64,000 nucleotides of DNA from assembly GCA_007258455.2 (NCBI GenBank), contig VDFB02270651.1, forward strand, positions 490,862,711 to 490,926,710, given 5' to 3'. Below are positions 41,901 to 53,861 of this stretch, in pieces. Positions within the stretch are counted from its first letter, which is position 1; the number at the start of each line of letters is the position of its first letter. The translations under genes and the position numbers were made by a program. Origin of the DNA: Sequoia sempervirens (taxonomy: Eukaryota > Streptophyta > Pinopsida > Cupressales > Cupressaceae). Below the pieces are notes generated by a model. It had not been told where the DNA came from. It saw only the letters and a program-made list of their open reading frames with translations, and did not search any database.

Positions 41901-44574
41901 TAAACTTTGATCTTTTGTGTTTGGATTAGTGTCAATTGGATTTTAACAAAGTCAAATAGAATGATATATTCTATTGATGAGACCATGTTAAAAAATATAA
42001 TTATTGCATTTCGTTTCATGATGGTAGGATGTCAAAATCCTGATGAGGAAACTTAACTCAATAATCATGATTTGTGTTTTGATAATTGGACACTTTGCAA
42101 TTTGCAAGATCTAGGTTTTAAGTTGAAAAGAATTTTGACCTATAAGAACCTATTTGTTTTAGGTTTAAGACACTATATGGACTGTAAAATGTTTTTGTTT
42201 GATAAAAACCTTAGTTTTTGATGCCAAGAATCTGACAGATGTTTTTGAAAGCTCTCTATTTTTCTGTTCTGTGTAAGTGCTAATATAGAGGGCAGAAGCA
42301 CTAAAACAAATTTTAGATGCACTAAAAGATATGGTACAAGCACTGTGAAACAAGGTAGAAGTGCTAAACATTTATGTGGATGTGCTTTTTTACTAGTAAA
42401 TTTTTCTGACACTAGCAATATTTTTGTTACAATTGATAGAAGCACTATAAAATTTGTCAGAATCACTAAAAAAGATTATAGGAGCACTATTTTAACAGTG
42501 GATGTGCTAAAAGACAATGCATAAGTGCTACAATAGATTGTGGAAGTGCTATAATACTAGTGATTTCTTGGTGGAAAATTTTTGGTTATAGTTGGCAGAA
42601 GCACTATAAAATTTGTCAAAAGCACTAAAATAGACTGTAGATGTGCTATTTCAACTGTGGATGTGCTAAAAGACAATGCAAAAGTGCTAAAATATACTAT
42701 GTAAGCACAATTTTGGGACTCGACAGTGTTGTCTAATTTTCTTCTCTATGAAGAGACTAACCTTTTAGGTGTAATTTTTTGGTTTTTTGGTATTTTGACA
42801 CGATATTTTCGTTGGTAAATCTCCAATTTTGGATGACAAGTCTAATGTTTCCATGTTTTCTCTACTGTAAGAATTGATTTGGCCTATTGGAATATTGTAT
42901 TTCTGGTTGTGGGATAAAAGATTGATGAATGGGTTGACTATGATTATGTTTTTGTGAAAGAGCTCTTCATTGAAAGTAAGCTTGTGAACATAAAGGCTCT
43001 ATGGAAAAATCATCGGTATAGCCCCTAGAAAAGTCATGATATCTATGGATAAAATTTCTATGTTCCAACAAAAAATTTCTACTTTGATACAAGAACTGTC
43101 TTCTTTTCAAAAGTTTTTTGTAGCTAAGTTGCTTCTTTGGTTTCTTGACTCTTGTTGTGAGAGATTTCTTGAAAAATGTTGTGGATTTCCAATCCCTAAT
43201 CATAAATTTCATAGTTTGATTTTGTCTAACTCTTTGTGTTTTTCTGAATGATCTTTATCTCGATTAATGATTTGAAAACACAACAAGCAATTGTAGAACA
43301 ATTTTTTTAAGTCCTAGAATCGAAACAATAAGTGTATGTTTAAGAACCATGCATGGTCCTTTACTTCAACTTTTTTTTTTACAAAAATACACTTCAGACA
43401 AACTCACTCTTAAGGTAAAAAAGGTTGAATAATTATACTCAACAACCCACATCTTAAAATTGTGTCAACTCACATAGCTGTGTCACCCCCTAGAGGGCGC
43501 CTATGTTTTTGTCTTTTCTAGGTGCGTACTCAAAGTTATATTTCTCGATCCCTTGAGAAAATGGTCCTTGGAAATTATATGGTGAATGTCTTGGGGGAAG
43601 ATTCTTCCCTCCCCTTGCATTGCGAGTATTACAATGTCTGGTTACTAACTTAGCTAGATTCTACACTGTGGTTCATATATAGGGTTTCCGTTCGGAGCAG
43701 AAAATTATAAACTCCCTCAAGAGACCTCCCAATCTTTAGAAAAAATACTTTGGGGATGGTTATCTTGCACACTTTCAGAAAATGTGGGTTTCCCCGTATT
43801 CACTTTTATTTTATAGTGGGTTGGAAAACCTGGCTTTGGTTGTTCCCACTCAGGTCGTTCCCATAGGGTGAGTACTATTTACCACTACGACATGCCTTCT
43901 AAAGGATTTAACAAAGCATAAATTGCATGAGAATAAAGGGTGAGTCTGGAATTTTGATCACCTAGTTAAGGGGAGAGCATAGGCCTATCACCCCACAAGC
44001 ACAATAATCAATGTTTAGTTTTCAAACCCAAATGACAGTTTGTTGTTCTATGTGAAGATATTGCTTCACAAAAGTCATGATGTTAATTTTAATTGATATA
44101 GAAAATGTATGATGACTACCCTAGGATTGATATTTTTTTAAACCAAATGACTACCCTAGGATTGGTTCTTTTTAGTCCAAATACATCAAATAAATTTCTG
44201 GCTACGGTCGCGTAAGATCCAGACAAGAAATTTTAGAAGTGCTAAAATAGATTGCAGTAGTGCTATTTAATTCATTAGAAGCACTACAAAATTTGGAAGA
44301 AGTGCTATAGAATTCGTTGGATGTGCTAAAACAGTATTGGAGCTAGAACAACCAACTATTCTAAGAGCTTTTGGTGGAAGTGCTAAAACAGATTGTAGAA
44401 GCACTATAGTTTTCTTCGGAAGTGCTAAAACATTTAGAAGCGAAATTTTTTTTGGTAGAAGCATTGAAATAGTCAGAAGTGCTAAAACTTTTGGTAGAAG
44501 CCCTGTCGCACTAAAAGAACACACTAAAATCTTGTATGAACACTTTTTAGAAAAAATGTTAAAAATTGGGGTTA
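41901..44574 (-). other. Tat1 leader between PBS and gag, with motif repeats
   Basis: A long 5' untranslated leader, a common feature of Tat/Ogre elements. It holds two clusters of short motifs such as 'aagcactataaaatttgtca' and 'gatgtgctaaaa' at 42,230-42,720 and 44,229-44,520 (20 or more variants of AGCACTA/AGTGCTA). The stretch 43,260-44,180 is unassigned noncoding sequence. ORFs here (for example 44267-44632, 42173-42466, both minus) consist of the repeats and have no domain. Confidence 0.6.
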
Positions 44575-44594
44575 GAGCCCCATAGTGGGCACCA
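44575..44594 (-). promoter_or_regulatory. Tat1 primer-binding site
   Basis: The minus strand reads TGGTGCCCACTATGGGGCTC, three bases inside the 5' LTR end. It begins with TGG opposite a tRNA CCA end. The tRNA is not assigned from memory. Confidence 0.7.
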
Positions 44595-44597
44595 AAA

Positions 44598-45729
44598 TGT
44601 AAGTGTGAAATAAGTATGAGTAAAAATAACACTTATTAATAAGACATTATATAAAAATTCAACGATTAAACTAGTTTAAAGCAAGAATCTACTGAAAGCG
44701 TCATATTGTTCCCTATCTATAAATATTTATAAAGTCATGGGGCTCTCAAATTTGGTAAGCATTGTAACTGTTAAAATGCCAATTTAGAGAATGAGATGCT
44801 GCTACAATGCAATGATTTAATCCTATATGATGATATCTAACTGATAAAAGGAAGCTAATGTAATCTAAATTGACATGAAACTATGATGAAAGAAGCTATT
44901 GTAAAATGCAGATGCAGCCATGATTGCTAAATGATAATGCTATGATTTCTATTACTAAATGATAATGTTGTTGCTAAAATGCTTGATTGCTTGATTGTTG
45001 TTCTTGTAGAGTAAGATTGCACAAAGTTGGGATTCAGGATCCTTTTTCTTGTAGAATGAGGCTATATTTATAGATTCATAGTAGCAATTTTGTGAAGGGG
45101 CAACACAACAAAGGCCTGGATTCAATCTAAAGAATTGAATGGTGAGAGATGATGAACCTAGAGCTGATTATGGGAATGGTTTCTCCCCATGAAAGCATTA
45201 GGCCAAATGATAGGAAGAATCAGAGGAAGGAGATTGAGAGATTAATTCCAATTTATCTCCAATTTGTCTCCACAACTTTCTCATGAATGCCAATTGAATT
45301 AATTAGACATAGAATATCTAATTTTATTGGTGAGATATGATGAGCTGTAGAATTTGAATATTTTGGATTTATTCAAATTTAGGAAGAAATAAGATATTTA
45401 ATTTACTAAAACAAAATATAGAAGTCTATTTATTAAATTAAAATATGGAAGAAATGAACAATTAAATAAAACAAAGTATGTGAACCTATTTTATTAATTA
45501 AAAATAGAATGATGTGATTTAAAATAGGAGAATTTAATAATTAAATAAAACAAAGTATTAAATTTGTTTATTTAATTAAGATGGAATAATAGAAGAATTA
45601 GAAGAATTAAAATGTGAACTATATAAACAAATATTTCTATTTATCTAATAGTAGAGGAATTAAGAGTAATTAATCAAATAGGTTGTATTTAATTAATTAT
45701 ATTATCCAGAGCATTTTTAGGTGTATACA
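44598..45729 (-). repeat. Tat1 5' LTR (right copy)
   Basis: Begins TGTAAGTGTG and ends GGTGTATACA, next to the PBS, so it is the 5' LTR of the minus-oriented element. It is nearly identical to 29538-30678, which points to a fairly recent insertion compared with the family X copies around it. A small local duplication (ccaatttatctccaatttgt) near 45,250 is not in the left LTR. Confidence 0.9.
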
Positions 45730-45734
45730 ATAAT
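45730..45734. repeat. Target-site duplication of Tat1 (right)
   Basis: ATAAT immediately after the right LTR, matching 29533-29537. Confidence 0.85.
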
Positions 45735-47550
45735 TATGACCATTTGTATCATCTTAAAACAACCAATGTTGAATGAGTAGTATTAATGGATGTAATTCAA
45801 ACAGGTTCTCTTAAAATAGTTTTATTTTTTATTTTTAAAAATTCATCTTCTAATTGGTTAAATCTTAAAGGTTTGCTCATGCCATGTTATTTTTTGCATT
45901 TTGTCAAGAGTTCTTGCACTTGGGAGTGGTTGTTGTTTCTTCTGATGTTGATATACCTATTGTTGATGATCTGGTAGAGCGGGTTACTGAAGTGCTTGAT
46001 TACTTTGGGTACACTTTCAATCCTTCTCTATAACGTATTGTAGGTTTTGTTTATTATTCAGGTTAGGGAATAGATGAGTTGTTTGACATTCTTATCTCTA
46101 TACTTTTTTTGATAGGCTTCAAGGTGTAATATGTATGGGAGTTACTATAGGGGCTTACATTCTTATGCTATTTGTAGTGGGTGAAGTTCTAATACATTCT
46201 AGTTAATTTATATTTAATAGATATAGTGATTAGCTATTGCTTGTTTCTTACCCTTCATTGATTACTACTCTTATTTGGTTCACATGGTAGGCTTATGTTG
46301 TCATAAACTTACATTTTGAGTAGAATATCATTTTATTTTATGTAGTTGAAATAGAGAGAATGAGTACTTGGGCTTATCCTAATAGCCCCCCTTTTTCAAG
46401 CACCTTCTTGGACTGAATGGTTTTACAATAATGTTTCTTCTTTAAAATTTATTACTTGCACTTATTTAAGGGTTATATATTTTTAAAATATTTGTAACTT
46501 TGATGTTTACTCATGAAATACATCATTTTTGAAGTAATGATCAATTTTCTCTACTTTTATGGGATCTGTGGAATTGTTAAGGAAACTTTGCTTCAAAATT
46601 ACTTTATTTAGGTGTCTTATTTATCCACTATCACTAGATTTAATTGTTTTTTTTTAAATCCCTTTTTTATTTCCCACTTCCTTACCATCCTTTTTCTTCT
46701 ATTGACATTGTTGAGGCAATTGTGTATCTGATAGGAATTGTGTGGCAGTATACAAGGTTGAAATTTTGACATTATGCAAGCTTGCAAAAGAGTAAGTGTG
46801 AAGCAATTTTTTCTCACCAATCCAAAGATCTCAAAATCTGTTTATCAGGTTATTTTCATGATCACTTTCTTTCTATGGAATAGATTTTCTAAATAGTTAA
46901 GGATGTTTATCTATAGTTATTGGATGAGAGGTAGAGCAATAATGTTATGCGATTTATGCAACTGATTGGTCGGTAAGTCTTTTAAATCCATTTGAGTAAA
47001 AACATTAAGCATTTGAGATTAAAGTTTTTGTTTGCATGAATTTATGCTGCCTAAATACTACTCGAAGATTTGAAAAATTCAAAATTGGCTGATATCAAAG
47101 TGATTTAATTATGTGAAAGGGAAGAGAGACTTGTAGGTTAATATTAAGTCAAAAACTTGATATGGAGATGCATAGAAAGATGGATATTACAAGAGTTAGG
47201 AGGTTACCCACATCATCACAAGAGGTCCCTGGACCCAGTGCGGTATCATGGTAGATCGTCCTACATCACCGCAAGAGCCAAGAAGACACGATGCAAAGTA
47301 GTGGTAGCATCTTGCATTATTGTGAAATTTGAGCAATAAGTGTGCAATATGTAGGTAAATCAAATATCACATTTCTTTGAGGCATTTTTTGAAATAGTTC
47401 ACTTGCCTTGTCTATGCTACAAGGAATTCTAGGAGGGAAAAGAAAAAGGGTAACAACTGGTAATAGGTGTGATTTTGCCTCTTATTTATTATTTTGGAAC
47501 TCATTTCATAGTTTGTTAGTGTCTCAAATTCATTACCATCCATAACATGT
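45735..47550 (+). other. Sequence right of Tat1, mostly unassigned
   Basis: AT-rich. A short plus-strand frame ending at about 46,033 reads LHLGVVVVSSDVDIPIVDDL and looks more protein-like than its surroundings, but I recognise no family. The ORF at 47157-47339 shows no domain. The upstream exons of the transporter pseudogene may lie here in unrecognisable form. Confidence 0.3.
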
Positions 47551-48850
47551 CTAGGGGAAATGATTGGATCTCCAATGAAAACTCTCTTCATGGATGATAT
47601 ATCAAGTAGCTTGGATAGTTCCACTACATTTTTGATTGTGAAGTGCTTTCAACACTTTGCCCACATTATGAAGGTAACTATATTAATTTCACTCCTCCAA
47701 CCAACACCTGAGACATTTAATCTCTTTGATGACATCATCTTAATGTTAGAAAGGTAGATAGTGTACCATGGGCCTCGTGATCATGCACTAGAGTTCTTTG
47801 AGAACTATGACTTCAAGTGCCCTGAATACAAGGGCAATGTGGATTTTCTCTAGGAGGTAAATATATATCCATATGCATGCTATTTCCATGATTTTGACAT
47901 CATACTAGTTATCTAAATCTATTTGTATGAAACTATAGGTTACCTCTCGAAAGGATCAAGAACAATATTGGTACAATGAAAAGCCATATGTATACTTTAT
48001 AGCAGGGAAATTTTCTCAGAGATTCAAGCAATTTCATGTTGGGCATGGGTTGTTAAAATAACTATTGAAACCTTATGATAAGTCCAAAAGACACAAGGAT
48101 GCTCTATCTTTCAAAAAATACTCATAGGAAATGGGAGTTTTTCAAGACATGTTTTGAATGAGAATGGCTACTTATGAAGTGAAACTCATTTGTTTATTTA
48201 TTCAAGGTAACATAAGTAGGTTCTCTACTCTTGATGTTCTAGCTTATAGCCAAGGTAGCCATTTTCAAAAAGAATGTTTTATTCCCTAGACATATGAAAA
48301 TGAGTTTGAAGATGTATCTATCGTATATCGTAAGTCATTAACAATATTTCAAAATACAGTCAAAATCTTAAAACCCTTTCCATTCTACTGCAGTGCCATA
48401 AGAATTCAATTATTTATTTATAATGATTTAAGAGATTAGATTTTATAATTTTTATCACCTACTTTTAGATTTTTTAAAAATAAAGAATACTATATAGTTT
48501 TAGAAATTTTATCGTTTAAGCATGCTTTTACATGGTAGGTTATAATATGTTGAAAATAAGAGTGAATTTGATGAAATCCACTATATTTGGTAATCTTGCA
48601 TAGAGCCTGGATGAACAACTAATTCATTTCTAAATCAATCTTCCATTGCAGCTTCTTGTAATGGCATTTATCACAATGAATGTCTTCCTTCAGACACACA
48701 TGAAAGTTGACATGGAGCATGGAAATTATTATCTAGGAGCTCTTTTATGTACTCATCTTTCTGATGTTTAATGGTTTTGTGGAGCTAGCCATGACATTGT
48801 CTTGGCTTCTGATATTTTTTAAATAAAGGGATCTTTTCTTGTTGATTATT
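47551..48850 (+). pseudogene. PDR-type ABCG transporter pseudogene (3 exon remnants, introns kept)
   Basis: PDR/ABCG transporters are plasma-membrane ATP-driven exporters. Exon A (47551-47856) contains [19 protein letters not shown], the Walker B region with the D-loop, then [20 protein letters not shown] with the switch-region and PDR signature. [15 protein letters not shown] follows, after a TAG in place of the usual Gly-Gln. An 82-bp GT-AG intron (47857-47938) separates it, in phase 0, from exon B (47939-48206: [16 protein letters not shown], then PYDKSKRH). A second intron (48207-48651) ends TTGCAG before exon C (48652-about 48,850: VMAFITMNVFLQTHMKVDMEHG and, after a frameshift, FNGFVELAMTLSWL), matching the start of the membrane domain. 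Walker A and the ABC signature are not found. Retained introns mean this is a decayed gene or duplicated segment, not a reverse-transcribed copy. At least four stops or frameshifts. Confidence 0.75.
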
Positions 48851-49582
48851 TGTTTGCTCATATTGTTATAGTGTGAAAATCTTGCTGAATTACAACAATT
48901 TCTCTTACCAAGGGCCATGTTTTCTCATATTGTTGCAATGTGAAAATCTTGTTGAATCAAACTCTAATATTTGTTTTCTCATATTGTTGTAGTGTGAAAA
49001 TTAGAACATACTCGAAGGTTCTTAACAACTCTAATAGTTGTACCAGGGGCCATGTTTAACAAACCAAATGCAATTGCTAACTTTTCACTATGGTGGTAGA
49101 TAAATGATTCTTTTTTCTTCTATTCCACAACATTAAGTAAAAGTCTTGAATCTAGAAATACCTTGCTGCCTTCATTTTCCAGGCTAATTTCTCCAATTTT
49201 GCATAGCTCTCCCATGTTTGTGGATGTGATCTGTTTCATACAATTTTTTAATTGAATTATCTTTCTATTGTGTTTGGAATTACTTTTTAAACTTGAAATA
49301 TACAATGCATTTTTATTCTTTCTAAATTGAGACTAATAATAATTTTTTTGGTTGTATTGAGGCATTTACTTCATTCATGGTGGAAAAGGTAGCACCTTGT
49401 TACTCATATCAGATGGAACGTTGGATATAAAGGAGTAAAGATTGTAGGGTTATTATTGACTGCATTGAAGGAGAAAGCTTCATATATGGGACATGATCAA
49501 CACTCTCCTTCTTGGATTCTACATGTTATAGCTTGCTCCAAGAAGATTTACCATGTTGTAGAAGTTTTAAGAGATGAAAGGG
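48851..49582. other. Region after the ABCG remnant, short repeats
   Basis: A ~30-bp phrase ('ctcatattgttgtagtgtga') is present three times, at about 48,858, 48,928 and 48,980. The rest is unassigned. A possible coding trace near 49,430-49,585 (KIVGLLLTALKEKASYMGHD) is too short to name. Confidence 0.4.
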
Positions 49583-51200
49583 GTGTTGAATATCCAAGGT
49601 ATTGAGAAGGGGGGTGAATCAATATCTTAAATTTTCTGAATAGATACCATCCAATTATTCCAATGCATACAACAAAAAAGATAAGTAAAAGCATTAACAA
49701 ATCATGAAATCAAAAAACACATTAACACCAATATTTTTAAGTGGAAAACCCAAAATGGGAAAAACCACGGTGAGTGTTAGCTCACATTATAGTATAACCG
49801 GTTAGAAGATATTACAAAATGGGGTGGTTCACTGCCAGGACTCGCTATCCAAATACAAAGGCTCACTGCCTACAAAATTATAATGACAAAATGGCTTACA
49901 TCAAAAAAATGAATTGATAAAGTACATTTAGTGAGTCAATGTCATTAGATTTCCACAATCCATAAGAATCAGAGCAGCTATTTCTGGATTAGATTGTGTG
50001 AGCTTTTTTGGATCAACATTTCGGATCACACTCTGTGATCCATCATCAGGATAGAGAGTTCAAGGAGATGAAAGTGGTTTGTTGCAGACCCAACAGGTAT
50101 AAAAAGAGGCAGAAAGATGAAAGAGGTTCCAGAAGGCCCAAGGTCCAAGAGATGACAGGAAATAAATTACCAAAAATATATATTAATATATTAATCTATT
50201 TAAATGCATCAATCTATTTAGTAATTTAAATAGATTAATCTATTAATCTATTTAAATTACTAAATAGATTGATACATTTAAATAGATTAATATATTAATA
50301 TATATTTTTGGTAATTTATTTCCTGTCATCTCTTGGACCTTGGGCCTTCTGGAACCTCTTTCATCTTTCTGCCTCTTTTTATACCTGTTGGGTCTGCAAC
50401 AAACCACTTTCATCTCCTTGAACTCTCTATCCTGATGATGGATCACGGAGTGTGATCCGAAACGTTGATCCAAAAAATCTCACACAATCTAATCCAGAAA
50501 TAGCTGCTCTAACACCTAGTGAGTGTTGATTTAGTTCCAATGAAGCTTAGTAAACTGTCTTGACACACTTCATCATATTCACTCTTCTTCACATTAGCAT
50601 TCACAATACAATCATCTCTTGTTCAGTCATAAATTTTTTTCCAATATATATATCTGATGTCTCCGCAAGCATCAATTAGGTCGGCCTAATTAGATGCACT
50701 TCTTATTCATCAAAAATACCAACTGTCAGCTACAAGCTTTCACAAAATCTTCCCAGAAGAAATTCAAAAACCCAACACACTACAGTATGTCGGCATGGAC
50801 CTAAGATAGGTCACACATATATCCAAAAATAATAATTCACCATTACACAACTCATCCATTAGGTTGGCCAAGGATAGACCTAATAGCAAAATTGCAATCA
50901 ACAAAATAATGTTGATACACCATACGAGCATCTGAATACGTGAGATATTGAATGTACATGGATGCACCATTTTTGACAACTACAAGCAACAATAATCACC
51001 AGCAAACAATTTCAGACCAAGATATTGAAGGATGTACGAAAAATACCAGAGGATATAAACATTATACAGATTCAGATACTAGACTAGAATACTAGAAAAA
51101 ATTCAAACTTGATCTTGTAGTTGCAACTCATATATCATGGTGACGTCAATGATAACAAAAGTTGTATAAAAAGATGTTCTTCTTCATTTTTCCAAAAAAC
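49583..51200 (-). repeat. Copia-type 3' LTR with embedded palindrome
   Basis: On the minus strand the right edge lies beside a purine tract and a 'gtcatcaatgacaaagg' motif common just before copia-type LTRs. The left edge carries the 'attgagaaggggggtgaatc' motif (49,599-49,618, plus strand) shared with 13,120-13,145. A 540-bp palindrome sits inside. No second LTR is in the window, so boundaries are estimates. Confidence 0.5.
49971..50510. mobile_element. 540-bp near-perfect palindrome (foldback element)
   Basis: Left arm 49971-50240 and right arm 50241-50510 are reverse complements with only a few differences. For example, 'agagcagctatttctggatt' opens and 'ccagaaatagctgctct' closes it. The arms encode mirror ORFs (50008-50229 plus, 50252-50473 minus) that differ in one residue; this is a by-product of the palindrome. 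A nested GGATCACACTCTGTGATCC lies in each arm. The centre is AT-rich. It is related to 18510-18733. Confidence 0.85.
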
Positions 51201-51225
51201 TCCCCCTTTGTCATTGATGACAACA
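51201..51225 (-). promoter_or_regulatory. Copia-type polypurine tract
   Basis: The minus strand reads GACAAAGGGGGAG, preceded by GTCATCAAT, immediately before the inferred 3' LTR. This is a familiar arrangement in plant copia elements. Confidence 0.6.
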
Positions 51226-51277
51226 TGTGATAAAAGTTTTAGAACAAAAACTTCTATTTACAACACAAAACTCTTGT

Positions 51278-53861
51278 TTACAACATTTTACCCTTAACAC
51301 CAACATTTTCTTCCATTGTCACCTTTCCTCTCCCCCTTTGACACCAAGGACAAAGGGCATCCCAAAAATTGAAATATGAAAACAAAGAAAACAAAGAAAC
51401 ATGCATCAACCAAAGGGGTGGCGAGCCTTGAAGCTCCTTAAGAATACCTTCCCATACTAATTTACCATTCTCCCAACTATCCTTTGTAGCAATCAAAATC
51501 CTGATAAGGGATTCCAACTCTACAAGAGTTTCTTCTGCACCATCTAAAGTATCAAGAGTCAAATTTATCTTCTCAAGTTTTTTTGTGCTTGCTAAGGCCT
51601 TGCCAATCAAAGTGTATTCCACTCTTATAATGCCACTTAATTGATCAATTTTTTTGATAATCTCTCCCTTCTGCTTTTGTAAAACAAAGAATTTTTCTTT
51701 ATGTTTAGTGATGGCATTCTAGGTTGATCTATCTCTATCTTTGGATATAGTGTAAGTACCAGAGACAACAATCAACTAGGACTCAATGGAGTCCATAACA
51801 ACCTTAATGTTCTAGGTGGCATCTGACCACTTCAAGCAATAAGAAAGAACAACATTTGCTTTTGACTCATAGATCTTCATAGCTTCTAGGTTATTTTCAA
51901 CATTTGAGTGTGCTAGAGCACACTTGTCATGCAATGCCAGAAGCCTTTTCTCTACCAATTTCTCCTCAACTTCTTGTTTTATCTTTTCTCCAAGCTCGGA
52001 GGTATACTCCTTGAAAGAAACCAACAACAATCTCAAATTTTCAATAGGGGCGAGGGATGCATGAATAGATGCACCAGGTGTGACCTCTTGCAATGCCTTA
52101 AGAGCATCTTCTATGAGTTTTGTTCCTTTTTGATGAGTTTTAAGAATCTCCTTCCTTCCAGATGCCTGTAATGCATCTCCTAACACCACTTTATGTGTTG
52201 AAGATATCTTCTCCACATCTACAAACCCTTCAATCATAGGAAGTTGTAGAAGCTCTTGAGGAATTATTGGCTGAAATCTGATTTTCTTGGATAACAAGCC
52301 TTTCAGTACATCATTTTTAGAGGATGATTCTCCCTGATGCTTAAGAGATTTTACAATTTGCTTTTGACTTTCTTCATTTTTCCCAGCAGATTCCTCATTT
52401 TTCTTTTCTTCCTATCCCTTTTCCTTCTCTTCTTCCTTCTTTTCTTCTTCCACTTCCTCTTCTTCTTATTCTTCTTCTTCTTCTTTATTTTCTTCCTTTT
52501 CCTTTTCATCTTTATCCTTATCCCTATTGTCTTCTTCATCATTTCCATTTTTATCTTTTTCTTCTTTTGGATTATCTTTTTCTTCTTCTTCACTGACTTT
52601 TCCTTCTTCAGTATTACCTTTTCCATCTTTTCCTTTTTCACCTTCAGTGTGCTTTGGAGGAGCATCATCATGTTTTTCAGGCTCAAATTCACCTTCATTC
52701 TCCTTAATTTTTAGAGGATTATTTTCACCACTAGCATCATTTTCAACATCAATGTCTTCAGAAATACCTACATCACCTGTATCAAGAGGAGTATCTTCCT
52801 CAATATTTTCAGCAACAACATCTTCATCAGCCTTAAGCATGCCATATTTTTCTATTGTATCCTTCAACTTTGTTGTTTCCTTCCTCATTTTCTTTATCTT
52901 CCTTTTATCCCTTGTCATTAAAATATTAACCCTTTTCTTCATTCGAAACATCTCTACACATCTTTTTCAAAGTCTCCAGATCATCTAGGGTTAGAGAAGA
53001 CCCAATTTTATCAAATGCATTATTTTTTTATTTTCTCTTCAAGTGCAACAACCTATGATCTCCTTTTCATCAGAGCTGCCCACATATTCTCAGGTACATA
53101 TTCTTTCACATCATCCCATTTAACTTCCAAGATGATAACATATTGAATGATAGCTAAAAGTAAAGTTTTCTTATCCTCTTTTCCAACATTATTATAATAT
53201 TCTATTGTTGGTTTCATCATGTTCTCAAACTGTAACAAAGAATTGAGAGTTGCCTCTAATTTGAAATGGGGACCAAAACTTATTGGAATGTCTTGTTATT
53301 CACTTTGGTCCGTAGAGGCTTCATCAGATACCTTAGTCTTCTTTGGATTTGGTTTGGTGTGCACATGAACACCAAATTTCTTCTCTTACTCATCGTCAAA
53401 AGATGATACAACATGCACTCTCTTAGAACCAACATCTTCCTTAGAATCACCTTCCCTAGAGGATAAACTTCCTGTTCTTTTACTCACCAATTTTGCAGTC
53501 GGATCCTCTTCCTCTTCATCTTGATCATCTGTGATGCTAAGATTTTTCTCCCTAGAACCTTTCTCTTTCTTTCCTCCTTTTCTAGAGGCCATCAAAGGAG
53601 TTTCTTTCCTCTTCCCAAATCTAGTAGTAGGTCCGGATGAAACCAGGCCTTTGCCTTTTTCATCAGTACTGGGTTCAACTTTTATTGTAGGGGTTGCAGA
53701 GGATTTAGCAGGAGTAATCCTATCAGATTTCCTCAAGCCAGATGATTTTGCCACCAACTCTTCTCCTTTATCCCTTCCAAGAGAAAATTCCTCATCAATG
53801 AATCCAACTTCTCTAAGCTTCTTTTCCACACTCTTTATGTAGAACCAAGATCCTAGCACCT
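51278..53861 (-). pseudogene. Extra ORF of the copia-type element (charged, coiled-coil-like)
   Basis: The minus strand carries a decayed ORF that ends just before the PPT. Exon-like start: TTTTACAG|GTGCTAGG gives a strong splice acceptor at 53,862. The frame then reads FYIKSVEKKLREVGFIDEEF, a Lys/Ser/Glu-rich part (53,800-53,386), two in-frame TAA codons, and the ORF 53238-53053 (KTLLLAIIQYVIILEVKWDD). A long Glu/Lys/Asp low-complexity run follows (52,951-52,350), then helical segments 52297-51812 (EKIKQEVEEKLVEKRLLALH) and 51622-51278. An ORF after pol with predicted coiled coils is the place of the so-called env-like ORF in Sirevirus-type copia elements, but I see no signal peptide or membrane segment. 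Function unknown. Pol is absent because Tat2 begins just upstream. Confidence 0.5.
52350..52620. repeat. TTC/CTT-rich (GAA-rich) low-complexity tract
   Basis: An almost pure pyrimidine strand on plus, encoding the Glu/Lys run on minus. The plus ORF 52337-52714 (Phe/Leu-rich) is its shadow. Confidence 0.75.

Larger units (their letters stand above)
29538..45729 (-). mobile_element. Complete Ty3/gypsy retrotransposon, Tat lineage (Tat1)
   Basis: A 16,192-bp element with two ~1.13-kb LTRs, 5-bp target duplication, PBS (44575-44594) and PPT (30679-30692). On the minus strand the order is leader, gag, protease, reverse transcriptase, RNase H, a second RNase H-like domain, and integrase. The second RNase H-like domain before integrase and the long space between pol and the 3' LTR are features of the Tat/Ogre lineage. 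Coding is broken by stops and frameshifts. An antisense PMD gene occupies 31,156-33,732. Confidence 0.9.

Noticed and set aside
44267..44632. 121-codon minus ORF beside the Tat1 5' LTR
   Set aside because: Built from the 'agtgcta' motif repeats in the leader; it extends into the LTR and has no domain.
47157..47339. Possible upstream exon of the ABCG pseudogene
   Set aside because: Plus ORF of 60 codons without Walker A, the ABC signature or any ABCG pattern I could recognise.
50008..50473. Two near-identical 73-codon ORFs facing each other
   Set aside because: They are the two arms of the palindrome read on opposite strands. Identity follows from the DNA symmetry, and the peptide has no recognisable domain.
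52337..52988. Plus-strand Phe/Leu-rich and Ser-rich ORFs that look like membrane proteins
   Set aside because: Shadows of the GAA-rich minus-strand ORF; the composition is forced by the pyrimidine-rich plus strand.
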